Positions 9,198-17,186 of a stretch of 64,000 bases of DNA are shown piece after piece (positions within the stretch are counted from its first letter, which is position 1; each line of letters starts with the position of its first letter). The position numbers and the translations under genes were made by a program. The notes beneath the pieces are model-generated. The model had not been told where the DNA came from. It saw only the letters and a list, made by a program, of their open reading frames with translations, and did no database searches. The stretch is taken from the NCBI RefSeq assembly GCF_037974265.1, contig NZ_CP150233.1:3596001-3660000 (forward strand), read 5' to 3'. The DNA comes from Paenibacillus sp. FSL R5-0623. GTDB taxonomy: Bacteria; Bacillota; Bacilli; Paenibacillales; Paenibacillaceae.

Positions 9198-11222
9198 TTA
9201 ATTTGAAATGAATTGAATGATTTCAGCATCATAGGGCTCAAGCTTCAACTCAGAGGTTATGGTCTGGCCTGACAGCATACCCATTGCTGTTTCTTGAAGG
9301 GGCACCGTCTGCAACTTGCCTGTTGTGTTGACATAGAGGGTATTTGTGTTGTCCAGATGACGAGCCACGACACCAGATGGTGTGGCGGGACCTTTGACTA
9401 TGCCAAGCGTTGGATACAGACGATGCAGAAGCGCACTCAAAAACGTTGTATTGGCAGGCAAGGCCACATAGATCGCCTGACCCTGTCCGTATTTATTGCA
9501 GGTGACCGCCGGGGAAGACTCACGTGTATTTGAAAAACTGGCGATGACGCTCGCGGTACGCGGCTCAAGGATCTCATAATAATCGATATCAGGCTGAATG
9601 TTTTCCGAATCCATGACGATGACCGGCTTCTCACGCTCCAGGCCAAGCTCGGTTTTTTCCAAACCTCCGGCATTCTCCCAAGGGGTATGGCTGCGTGTTC
9701 GAACAAATGCACCACAGCGGATGCCAAATACATCACTCAAGCCTCCTGGTAGGGTAGTATCAAACACCCGATTGTTCGCAGTGACTTTGGCAGAATAAGC
9801 CGTCATGATAACGGTACCCCCTTGTTCAACAAAAGCCCGTAGTGTTGCAGCCGATTCTTCATCCATGATCGCGTGTCCGGGTACGATAATCACCTTGTAG
9901 TTTTGATGAAGGCTGCGCAGATTGACGATGTTGCAATCCAGATTGGATTGTTCCAGAGCGCTGTATGCTTGCAAAACCTGCCCGGTATAATCGGTCTTGT
10001 AATAACTTGGATTGCCAGCCATAACCTTTAGCGTCTCAAAGGAGTACGCGATCGCAATATCCGGGTTTGTTTTTCTTGGCATATCCAGATCCTGCAGCCG
10101 TTTGAATTCCTGTGCAATCCGTGCAAATTCATCATATTTCCAGCCGGGTATACCATCATGATCCACAAGACCAAACACATATTGCTCTTCGCCGCCCAGC
10201 ATTGTGCGCCAGGTCCAGGCACAGACGGCCTGCGCTCTGTGAATCAGAGACAGGTACGCGTACATTCGCATCGCACCCGGTGGAGAAGCGTAGCCGCCAA
10301 AGTCCCCAGTCTGGAATTCCAGACACCAGATCGGCCGATCCAACTCACCGATACGATGGTCCATGAAGAAACACGCAGCAGTTAGCGCTTGTTTATCTTC
10401 GGGATTGGTCCCGGGATAGAAGCCAATGCCCGGCAAGTCGATCATTTCCCGGTACTGCTTCAGATAATCGAAACCGTAGCCCGGATTTTCCGACCAGTGG
10501 TTCGTTGTTTCTCTGACGTCTGGAGCTAATTCCCTCACGATGTCGCTTAATCCTTGCATATAAGCCAACGTCTCATCGGAGTAAAAACGTGCCATATCCA
10601 GAAGGCGTTCTGGTGCACCTTTGACCTGTCCCGAAATCGGGAGGACCACATCACTGAAGCTGTTCAGTTTACGGGACCAGCGCTGTGCAGTCCAAGCTTC
10701 ATTAAGCTGCTCGACCGTTGCATACTTATTACGAAGCCAGACCTCGAATCGGTCCCGGGCCGCATTGGAATAGGATGGAGCACCGGAGCCCAACTCGTTG
10801 CATAATCCGAAAGCATAAAGGGCCGGATGATGCCGGTAGCGCATGACGAGTTTTCTGGCAAAATCATAAGCGTATTCTTGAAAGGTTGGATGACCGACAT
10901 CCTCCATATATCTTGTTTGCGCTTCCATACGAAGGCCGCTCGGAGCACTCAAAGAAATTTCGGGATACTTTCTGTGCAGCCAAGTCGGAGCCGGACGGGT
11001 TGCAATATCCAGAACGACCTGAATACCGGCTTGGTGAAACAAGGTCATGACTTCGTCAAACCATGCAAAGGTGTAGTTTCCTTCCGATGGCTCGAAGCTG
11101 TCCCAGCATAAATGGCCGAGTCGAACGATTGTAAACGAAGCTTCACGCATCAAGTCGATATCGTGCTGCCAGCGTTCGCGCGGCCAGTCGTGGGGGTGGT
11201 AGTTAGCGCCTGCATATAACAT
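9198..11222 (-). CDS. Beta-galactosidase, GH42
   Basis: A 674-residue cytoplasmic enzyme hydrolysing terminal beta-galactosides. It shows the GH42 arrangement: a TIM barrel beginning YAGANYHPHDWP, the acid/base motif GLCNELGS (E143), and the nucleophile in WCLEFQTGDFGG (E302). It continues with the trimerisation domain (VIIVPGHAIMDE) and a small C-terminal beta domain. The frame opens at ATG 11237, but GGCGGTGATC, almost the full anti-16S sequence, lies just before ATG 11222, so that start is used. With the GH29 gene and the neighbouring AraC regulator it suggests use of fucosylated or galactosylated oligosaccharides. Confidence 0.93.
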   Translation of the reverse strand: MLYAGANYHPHDWPRERWQHDIDLMREASFTIVRLGHLCWDSFEPSEGNYTFAWFDEVMTLFHQAGIQVVLDIATRPAPTWLHRKYPEISLSAPSGLRMEAQTRYMEDVGHPTFQEYAYDFARKLVMRYRHHPALYAFGLCNELGSGAPSYSNAARDRFEVWLRNKYATVEQLNEAWTAQRWSRKLNSFSDVVLPISGQVKGAPERLLDMARFYSDETLAYMQGLSDIVRELAPDVRETTNHWSENPGYGFDYLKQYREMIDLPGIGFYPGTNPEDKQALTAACFFMDHRIGELDRPIWCLEFQTGDFGGYASPPGAMRMYAYLSLIHRAQAVCAWTWRTMLGGEEQYVFGLVDHDGIPGWKYDEFARIAQEFKRLQDLDMPRKTNPDIAIAYSFETLKVMAGNPSYYKTDYTGQVLQAYSALEQSNLDCNIVNLRSLHQNYKVIIVPGHAIMDEESAATLRAFVEQGGTVIMTAYSAKVTANNRVFDTTLPGGLSDVFGIRCGAFVRTRSHTPWENAGGLEKTELGLEREKPVIVMDSENIQPDIDYYEILEPRTASVIASFSNTRESSPAVTCNKYGQGQAIYVALPANTTFLSALLHRLYPTLGIVKGPATPSGVVARHLDNTNTLYVNTTGKLQTVPLQETAMGMLSGQTITSELKLEPYDAEIIQFISN

Positions 11223-11336
11223 CCTGATCACCGCCATATAATAATATTAAATATACAAATCATTTTAATAGCTGATGATCGGATAATATATATAATAAAA
11301 AATGAAGTTCATATAATAAAATGAAACTGATTCTGA

Positions 11337-12164
11337 TTAATGGAGTTCACGAAAACGTTGGGGCGTAATATTCTCAAACTTTCGGAAGGTAGAGACAAAA
11401 TGGCTCACATCCAGAAATCCCACGAGAGAAGCAACGGTTTTGATGGTCATATGTTTGTTGTTCATTAAGTGTTCCTTGGCTTTCTGGATTCGCAGTTGGA
11501 TCAGATATTGATAAGGGCTCATTCCAGTCGTCATACGAAACAAGTAATTAAGCCGCTGTGAGCTTAAGCCTGCATATTCCGACAGATCAGCCAAGCCGAT
11601 TGAGGCATCATGAAAATGCTCCTCCATGAATCGAATCAAGGGTGCCAGTCGCGAGGATTGTTGGGAATAAGAGCGTTGGTTGTCCACTTGTCCGTAACGT
11701 TTCAGATCCATTAGAAATCGATACACAAACGTGGAGCTGTTCATTCCGCTGAATTCGGACTGCTGCCTCGCCAATCGGCTGGTAGTGTTATGAATTCTGG
11801 ATAGCCTGGAATCGCCTTCCCAACGAATGACCTTGGATGTGGCCAATCCCAGGGAAGAGATGATCGTTGGGGCTAAATCACCACTAAATGTGATGTACCA
11901 AGTAGACCAGGGATGTGACGATGTGTAATAACGGTGCGGAACATGAGGTGGCAATAGAATTCCCTGATTAGGCCCAAGTGTCATCGTGTTCCCCGCACAT
12001 TCAAAGTGCCCTTCACCGCCTGTCGTTTGCAGCCAGTGGTAACAATGATAGCCGTCAGGTCTATCAAATTCTTCTTGCCATTCGTTATAACCGGTTTGTT
12101 CCAAATAGATCGGCAGTGTACGGTCCAGATTAGTGACAAGCATCTGCTTCATGTAATGCTTCAT
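11337..12164 (-). CDS. AraC-family transcriptional regulator
   Basis: A 275-residue protein. The N-terminal part is a cupin-like sensor (GILLPPHVPHRYY), and the C-terminal 100 residues hold the double helix-turn-helix, with SEYAGLSSQRLNYLFR and the family signature AKEHLMNNKHMTIKTVASLVGFLDVSHFVSTFRK region ending in TPQRFREL. It is encoded on the same strand as, and 114 bases upstream of, the GH42-GH29 genes and probably activates them in response to a sugar. The start has only a weak ribosome site. A sequence resembling a degenerate cre (TGAAAGCGGTTGAT) lies just upstream, too weak to list. Confidence 0.9.
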   Translation of the reverse strand: MKHYMKQMLVTNLDRTLPIYLEQTGYNEWQEEFDRPDGYHCYHWLQTTGGEGHFECAGNTMTLGPNQGILLPPHVPHRYYTSSHPWSTWYITFSGDLAPTIISSLGLATSKVIRWEGDSRLSRIHNTTSRLARQQSEFSGMNSSTFVYRFLMDLKRYGQVDNQRSYSQQSSRLAPLIRFMEEHFHDASIGLADLSEYAGLSSQRLNYLFRMTTGMSPYQYLIQLRIQKAKEHLMNNKHMTIKTVASLVGFLDVSHFVSTFRKFENITPQRFRELH

Positions 12165-12322
12165 GGTTTATCAACCGCTTTCATTTTTATATCATTTTTC
12201 TAATTATAACGGATCATGTTGTTTTGTTTCATTTGTTATACATAAGGCAACATATTTAAGGATGATTGGGTGAATACTCAGAAGAGTTCCATAATTATCT
12301 AACGAGTGAAAGGGTGCTTGTA

Positions 12323-13036
12323 TTGTACGAACATCTTATCATCTTCATCCGAAGTATCTTTGCCTTCTTGCTTCTATTGGGTATTGCGCGCATATTGGGG
12401 AAACAAACGTTGTCTGATATGAATTTCCATGAATTTGTCACCGCAGTCATCATGGGAGCCATAGCTGCCAATCTAGCTTTTAACGAAAAAATAGAAGTCA
12501 CACATCTGATTATTTCTCTAATTGTTTTTACTGGAACCTCTTATCTGTTATCCAAATTAAATCTGAAAAGCAGAAAAATTCGCTTACTGGCCGAAGGCTC
12601 CCCTACCGTATTAATTGAAGGCGGCAAAATTCTTGAAAATAATCTCGCCAAAAATAAACTGACATTGGATTCCTTAAACTAAATTCTAAGACAGAAAGAT
12701 ATTTTCAACATGGAGGAAGTGGAGTACGCCTTACTCGAAGTGAATGGACAAGTTTCGGTCATGAAAAAAGCCAAGTATAGAACGGCTACGGTTGAGGATG
12801 TTCATAAGAAGGCAGAGTCCAATCCTGAACACATGCCTGTGGAGTTAATTATGGACGGGGAGATGTTAAGCAAGAATCTCGAACTAAACGGCATATCTGA
12901 TAAGGAACTGGTGCAACAGCTTGAATCACAAAGTAAAAATATAAGCGACGTATTCTATGCGGTAAAAGGAAGCGACGGCAGGATCTATATGGATTATTAT
13001 GAGGATCAAATCAAACATCCCATTGATGTCGAGTGA
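12323..13036 (+). pseudogene. DUF421/YetF-family membrane protein interrupted by an in-frame stop
   Basis: The 237-codon frame is full length for this family: three N-terminal hydrophobic helices (RSIFAFLLLLGIARILGKQ, AVIMGAIAANLAFNEK, LIISLIVFTGTSYLLSKL) and then the YetF C-terminal domain (EVEYALLEVNGQVSVMKK, later MPVELIMDGEM). A TAA at 12680-12682 splits it inside the conserved linker, with reading continuing in the same frame on both sides. The break is therefore one nonsense change, not a frameshift. TTG 12323 follows AAAGGG at good spacing and matches the usual family start; the frame itself is open from 12266. A restart at ATG 12710 is possible but has no clear ribosome site. Sequencing error is the alternative. 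Confidence 0.75.
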
Positions 13037-13050
13037 CACCCTCAGAAATG

Positions 13051-13087
13051 AAAAAAAACCTTCTCTTCGGATGAAAGAAGAGAAGGG
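13051..13087 (-). terminator. Terminator of the alkaline phosphatase gene
   Basis: On the minus strand CCTTCTCTTC pairs with GAAGAGAAGG across an eight-base loop, followed by a run of eight T. It lies about 30 bases after the phosphatase stop at 13118. Confidence 0.8.
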
Positions 13088-13117
13088 ATGATCCTAAACT
13101 ATTGAATTATTATCGTA

Positions 13118-14476
13118 TTACTGGTGCTTGCTGAGAATATCAAATATGATCTTGGCATTATCTATGTTGTCGATCAAACCGGCGAAGCGATGACTTGCCG
13201 GGCCGTAGGCATAGACCGGAACATCTTCACCTGTATGTCCACCTGTTGTCCAGCCCGCAAATGAACGGTTATCAATAATTGCTTCAATGGCATTATCAAT
13301 CTTTGTTACATCCGCACTTTGGGCTGCTTCTTTCACCGATTGAATCTCTTCCGGTTTCAACTCCAGTTTCAGATAACTTTTCAGTGTTTCTTCAACTGAA
13401 GCACCTTTTGCTATTTGTGCTGCCATGAAGTCTGGGGTCCGCAGTGCAGCTTTGATCGGGTCTACGAAGAAGTTGTATTCTCCGTCTTTTCCAAGCGTAA
13501 GTCCGCCTGTGGAGTGGTCAGCAGTAGCTACGACAAGTGTTTCACCGTCTTTTTTGGCAAAATCAATAGCTGCCTGAAATGCAGCTGCGAAATCATCCAT
13601 TTCACTCATCGCGCCAACGATATCATTATCATGTCCTGCCCAGTCGATCTGGCTGCCTTCGACCATTAGAAAGAATCCTTTGTCGTTAGAACTGAGACGA
13701 TCAATCGCTGTATTGGTCATCTCAGCCAATGATGGAGTTGCAGCAGTACGATCAATCAACTTGTCCAGACCTCCGTCCGCAAACAGTCCAAGCACTTGTT
13801 GATTCTTATCAGCAAGGAGAGAGGAACGATCCGTGACATAGCTGTATCCGGCCTTCTGAAACTCCTTCGTCAGGTCACGACCCTCGCGTACAAAATTGGA
13901 TTTCCCTCCACCCAGAAGTACATCCACCTTATGCTTGCCATTAATCAACTCATCATAATAATCGTCCGCAATAGCATCCATATTTTTCCGACTGATATCA
14001 TGGGCACCAAATGCAGCTGGTGTGGCATGAGTGATCTCCGACGTAGCCACGAGTCCGGTGGACTTGCCGTTTTCTTTTGCCTGCTCAAGTACGGTTTTGA
14101 CTTCCTTCTGCTCAGGGTCAACCGCAATGGCCGCATTGTAGGTTTTTACACCTGCCGACATGGCCGTTGCTGCGGAAGCGGAATCCGTCACATTTTGTTT
14201 ATCATCATCAGGATAGGTCATTTGTGCTCCAACCAGATAAGGGTCGAATACGGTTTTGTCCATGCCCTTCGTCGAAGGATCATCTTTCATATAACGGTAG
14301 GCGGAAGTATAAGAGGTCCCCATGCCATCCCCAATGAGGAAGATGATGTTCTTGATTTGTTTTTTCTCTACACTTACAGCTTGAACGGCACTTGCTTGTC
14401 CGGCGGACAAGAGAGTGGAAGCCGATACAGCCAGAGTCAGCGCTACCGCTGGTAATACTCTTTTGGATAATTTCAC
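13118..14476 (-). CDS. Secreted alkaline phosphatase
   Basis: A 452-residue phosphomonoesterase of the PhoA/PhoB type, releasing phosphate from esters outside the membrane. A signal peptide ends near ASA (residues 28-30). Metal and catalytic motifs are complete: IIFLIGDGMG (D50), the serine nucleophile in TDSASAATA (S99), THATPAAFGAH, MVEGSQIDWAGHDND, ATADHSTGG and the late TTGGHTGEDVP that supplies the last zinc histidine. GTG 14476 is the start, with GAGGAGG just upstream. Phosphate-starvation control by PhoP is expected for the family; a single TTTACA lies upstream but no convincing repeated Pho box was found. Confidence 0.95.
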   Translation of the reverse strand: MKLSKRVLPAVALTLAVSASTLLSAGQASAVQAVSVEKKQIKNIIFLIGDGMGTSYTSAYRYMKDDPSTKGMDKTVFDPYLVGAQMTYPDDDKQNVTDSASAATAMSAGVKTYNAAIAVDPEQKEVKTVLEQAKENGKSTGLVATSEITHATPAAFGAHDISRKNMDAIADDYYDELINGKHKVDVLLGGGKSNFVREGRDLTKEFQKAGYSYVTDRSSLLADKNQQVLGLFADGGLDKLIDRTAATPSLAEMTNTAIDRLSSNDKGFFLMVEGSQIDWAGHDNDIVGAMSEMDDFAAAFQAAIDFAKKDGETLVVATADHSTGGLTLGKDGEYNFFVDPIKAALRTPDFMAAQIAKGASVEETLKSYLKLELKPEEIQSVKEAAQSADVTKIDNAIEAIIDNRSFAGWTTGGHTGEDVPVYAYGPASHRFAGLIDNIDNAKIIFDILSKHQ

Positions 14477-14755
14477 AATGATTCCTCCTCGTAATATCTC
14501 AAAAACAAAAATGAATGCATGAATCTATATTCATTTGTTCATCACTAAGAAGGTTAGCATTTATTTGTAAATGAAAACCAAGAATTTTGTATACCTGAGG
14601 TAAAATAAAGGTGATGCGTTAATTCTTTGCATAAGGAGCAAGTCAAACATCCCAATCAGGGCAAATGTTTCCGCCGAAAGATTCACATGATCTGCAACAT
14701 ACGAGATTATAAAAATATACTCATTCTACTGTTTTTGAAGTAAGATACAACATAT

Positions 14756-14769
14756 GTAGAACGCTTTCA
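14756..14769. promoter_or_regulatory. Cre-like site upstream of the GH43 gene
   Basis: Read on the minus strand, TGAAAGCGTTCTAC matches the cre consensus at 12 of 14 positions. It lies 57 bases before the GH43 start, within the 349-base gap between the divergent phosphatase and GH43 genes. The rest of that gap is AT-rich with no gene; TAGTATAAAAT at about 14787 could be a -10 region. Confidence 0.35.
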
Positions 14770-14825
14770 TTTTTATATTTACTGTTAGTATAAAATCAAT
14801 TTCACTTTCAGGAGGCTCTTTACCA

Positions 14826-16640
14826 TTGACCAAAACAACTCCAACTTATGATGGGTATCTCTTTGTACATTTTATTGGCGAACAACCAGACGGAGAGCAG
14901 GTTTATTTCTCCTATAGCGAGGATGGTCTTCACTGGAAGGACCTTAATGGCGGCTCGCCTGTGCTGTTTTCCGACCTTGGAGAAAAGGGGGTACGGGACC
15001 CATTTCTGGTTCGTTCAGTCAAGGATAATAAATTTTATATGATTGCTACGGATCTACGCATCGCAAGCGGCAAAGGATGGTCTCAAGCCGTTAATGCCGG
15101 GAGCCGTGACGTAATTGTATGGGAATCCAGCGATCTCGTAAACTGGTCATCCGCATGGAACGTTACACTAGGTGTTGAGGGCGCTGGATGTGTCTGGGCA
15201 CCAGAAGCTGTGTATGATGAAATGGCAGATGAGTTTCTTGTATTCTGGGCTTCAGCGACGCAGGAACCTCAGGAGCAAGAACGAAAGCAAAAAATATACA
15301 GCGCTCGCACAAAAGACTTTCGTACGTTCTCCGCATCGGAAAAATACATTGAGCGGGATAATCATATTATTGATACAACGATTCTTCCAGCGGATGGCTC
15401 TTATTATCGATACTCCAAGGATGAAACAACCAAAAACATACGGGTAGAAAAAGGAGACTCTCTCGACAAAGGGGCGTTTGTTACGCTTCAAGCCCCGGTA
15501 CTGGAGGCTGTGGCAGGTGTGGAGGGACCTCAAATCTTTAAATTCAATGACCGGGAGGAATGGTGCCTGATTGTTGATCGATTTGCTGAAGGCAAGGGGT
15601 ATCTTCCTCTGCTGACTACAGATCTAAGAAGTGGAGAATTCCGAATCGTCCCTGATGGTGAATTCGATATGGGAACGACTCAAAAGCGGCATGGAAGTGT
15701 CCTGCCAATCACAGCTGAGGAGTGCAGCCGGCTTCTCGCGGCTTTCGGGGATGGTCATCAAGTGCTCCCCGGACAATATGCCGATCCTGATATCGCACAG
15801 TTTGGGGATCGTTACTATATGTATCCAACAACAGATGGCTTCGAGGGGTGGTCAGGGACACAATTCAAGGTGTTTTCTTCTTCAGACCTGAAGCATTGGC
15901 AAGACGAAGGTGTCATCCTTGATCTGGGAACAGAGGATGTCACTTGGGCAACCGGTAATGCCTGGGCACCGGCAATTGCCAGCCGAAACGGAAAGTTCTA
16001 TTTTTATTTCTGTGGCAAAATGCTGAACGGCGAGAGTGCCATTGGCGTTGCTGTAGCAGATACACCGATTGGTCCATTCCTGGCTGAGTCACAGCCTTTA
16101 ATCACAATGGAGCAGTTGAAACGTCTGGGCATCACCATGGGTCAGGCCATTGATCCCTCCATCTATGTCGAAGAGGATGGAAGAACGTATCTGCTATTTG
16201 GTAATGGATATGCTGCCATTGTGGAGCTTGGTGAAGACATGATAAGTGTCGTAGAGGACACAATGAGCAATCTGGCGGGCTTGCATGATTTTCGTGAGGC
16301 GGTAACCGTGTTGAAGCAGGGTGGACTATACCACTTTACGTGGTCCTGTGATGACACAGGCAGCGAAGACTATCATGTGAATTACGGTACGGCAGAGCAG
16401 CTATATGGTCCAATCACCTATCGATACCCAATCCTGAGCAAAAATGTGGAGAGGGGCATGCTGGGCACAGGTCATCACTGTATATTTATTGATTCCGAAA
16501 CGGGTCAATACCAGATTGCCTATCACCGTTTTGTAACACCACTGTCCAGATTCTCCTCTGGAAAGGGGTATCACCGCGAAATATGTATGGACCCGCTTCT
16601 TTTTGGTAAGGACGGACTGATGAAGCCTATCATACTCTAA
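14826..16640 (+). CDS. GH43-family glycosidase with two beta-propeller domains
   Basis: 604 residues without a signal peptide. Two GH43-like units follow each other. The first (about 8-300) begins YDGYLFVHFIGEQ and carries VRDPFLVRS and CVWAPEAVYD. The second (about 310-600) has the canonical YADPDIAQFGDRYYMYPTTDG with the general-base Asp, WAPAIASRNGKFYFYF, and AIDPSIYVEEDGRTYLLFGNG. Such enzymes act on alpha-L-arabinofuranosides or beta-xylosides; the linkage cannot be read here. The TTG start has GGAGG ten bases upstream. It is a single gene with a terminator after it. Confidence 0.85.
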   Translation: MTKTTPTYDGYLFVHFIGEQPDGEQVYFSYSEDGLHWKDLNGGSPVLFSDLGEKGVRDPFLVRSVKDNKFYMIATDLRIASGKGWSQAVNAGSRDVIVWESSDLVNWSSAWNVTLGVEGAGCVWAPEAVYDEMADEFLVFWASATQEPQEQERKQKIYSARTKDFRTFSASEKYIERDNHIIDTTILPADGSYYRYSKDETTKNIRVEKGDSLDKGAFVTLQAPVLEAVAGVEGPQIFKFNDREEWCLIVDRFAEGKGYLPLLTTDLRSGEFRIVPDGEFDMGTTQKRHGSVLPITAEECSRLLAAFGDGHQVLPGQYADPDIAQFGDRYYMYPTTDGFEGWSGTQFKVFSSSDLKHWQDEGVILDLGTEDVTWATGNAWAPAIASRNGKFYFYFCGKMLNGESAIGVAVADTPIGPFLAESQPLITMEQLKRLGITMGQAIDPSIYVEEDGRTYLLFGNGYAAIVELGEDMISVVEDTMSNLAGLHDFREAVTVLKQGGLYHFTWSCDDTGSEDYHVNYGTAEQLYGPITYRYPILSKNVERGMLGTGHHCIFIDSETGQYQIAYHRFVTPLSRFSSGKGYHREICMDPLLFGKDGLMKPIIL

Positions 16641-16692
16641 CATAAGCCGTTCAATTGAATCGCTATTTAATAAATGCCTGATACAGCATGGT

Positions 16693-16735
16693 TGCCTGTC
16701 AAATATCGCTTTTAGCGGTTTTGGCAGGCATTTTT
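16693..16735 (+). terminator. Terminator after the GH43 gene
   Basis: TGCCTGTCAAA pairs with TTTGGCAGGCA (one G-U) around an internal CGCT/AGCG stem, followed by TTTTT at 16731-16735. Confidence 0.8.
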
Positions 16736-16813
16736 ATCATCCACCTGAATCAAGTCAAAGCCGAAGGGTTGAGCGGGTATGAACTTATTGAACGCATTCA
16801 CTCGAGAATACAT

Positions 16814-16858
16814 TTGACATGAGAATCAATAAATCGTATTATTACGATATAACGATTT
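16814..16858 (+). promoter_or_regulatory. Promoter and nested operator of the ArsR-CoADR operon
   Basis: TTGACA (16814-16819), a 17-base spacer and TATTAT (16837-16842) form a good sigma-A promoter. Two nested inverted repeats overlie the -10: ATCGTA-TTAT-TACGAT at 16833-16848, and AAATCGT (16831-16837) with ACGATTT (16852-16858). This is where an ArsR-type repressor would bind to block its own operon. Confidence 0.7.
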
Positions 16859-16871
16859 AGGAGGAATACTT

Positions 16872-17186
16872 TTGAACACTCCCGCTTTTGACAGCAATAA
16901 CATTAAACAGTTCGATGAACCTGCTAATCTGCTGAAAGCTTTATCTCACCCCATTCGTTTATGCATAGTGCGGGGACTGATGATGAAAAAAAAATGTAAT
17001 GTTTCTTATATGCAGGAATGTCTGGATCTTCCCCAATCAACAGTCTCTCAACACCTCCAGAAACTTCGTAGTGCTGGTATTGTTGCGACGGAGCGGAATG
17101 GTCTTGAAGTAAACTATGTGCTTGCCGACAAACGGGTTGAACAGATTATTAAAACTTTATTTGAAAAGGATGATTGTGAATCATGA
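16872..17186 (+). CDS. ArsR/SmtB-family repressor, possible persulfide sensor
   Basis: A 104-residue winged-helix protein. The typical ALSHPIRLCIVRGL helix (23-36) is followed by the recognition helix LPQSTVSQHLQKLRSAGIV (53-71) and the wing ATERNGLEVNYVL. Cysteines occur at 31, 42, 50 and 102. The C42/C102 pair sits where BigR/SqrR-type sulfide-sensing repressors carry their reactive cysteines, and the gene overlaps a sulfur-transfer enzyme by four bases. Sensing of reactive sulfur is therefore a reasonable inference, with metal sensing as the alternative. The TTG start has AGGAGG seven bases upstream. Confidence 0.88.
   Translation: MNTPAFDSNNIKQFDEPANLLKALSHPIRLCIVRGLMMKKKCNVSYMQECLDLPQSTVSQHLQKLRSAGIVATERNGLEVNYVLADKRVEQIIKTLFEKDDCES

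Noticed and set aside
9183..9198. Translational fusion of the GH42 and GH29 genes
   Set aside because: The two frames are separated by a stop codon and a 14-base gap with its own ribosome site, so they are separate proteins in one operon.
13796..14455. 219-codon plus-strand frame
   Set aside because: Antisense to the alkaline phosphatase gene, whose catalytic motifs are intact; composition is that of a shadow frame.
14490..14600. Pho box before the alkaline phosphatase
   Set aside because: Only one TTTACA element was found; the required repeated TTNACA-like units at regular spacing were not convincing.
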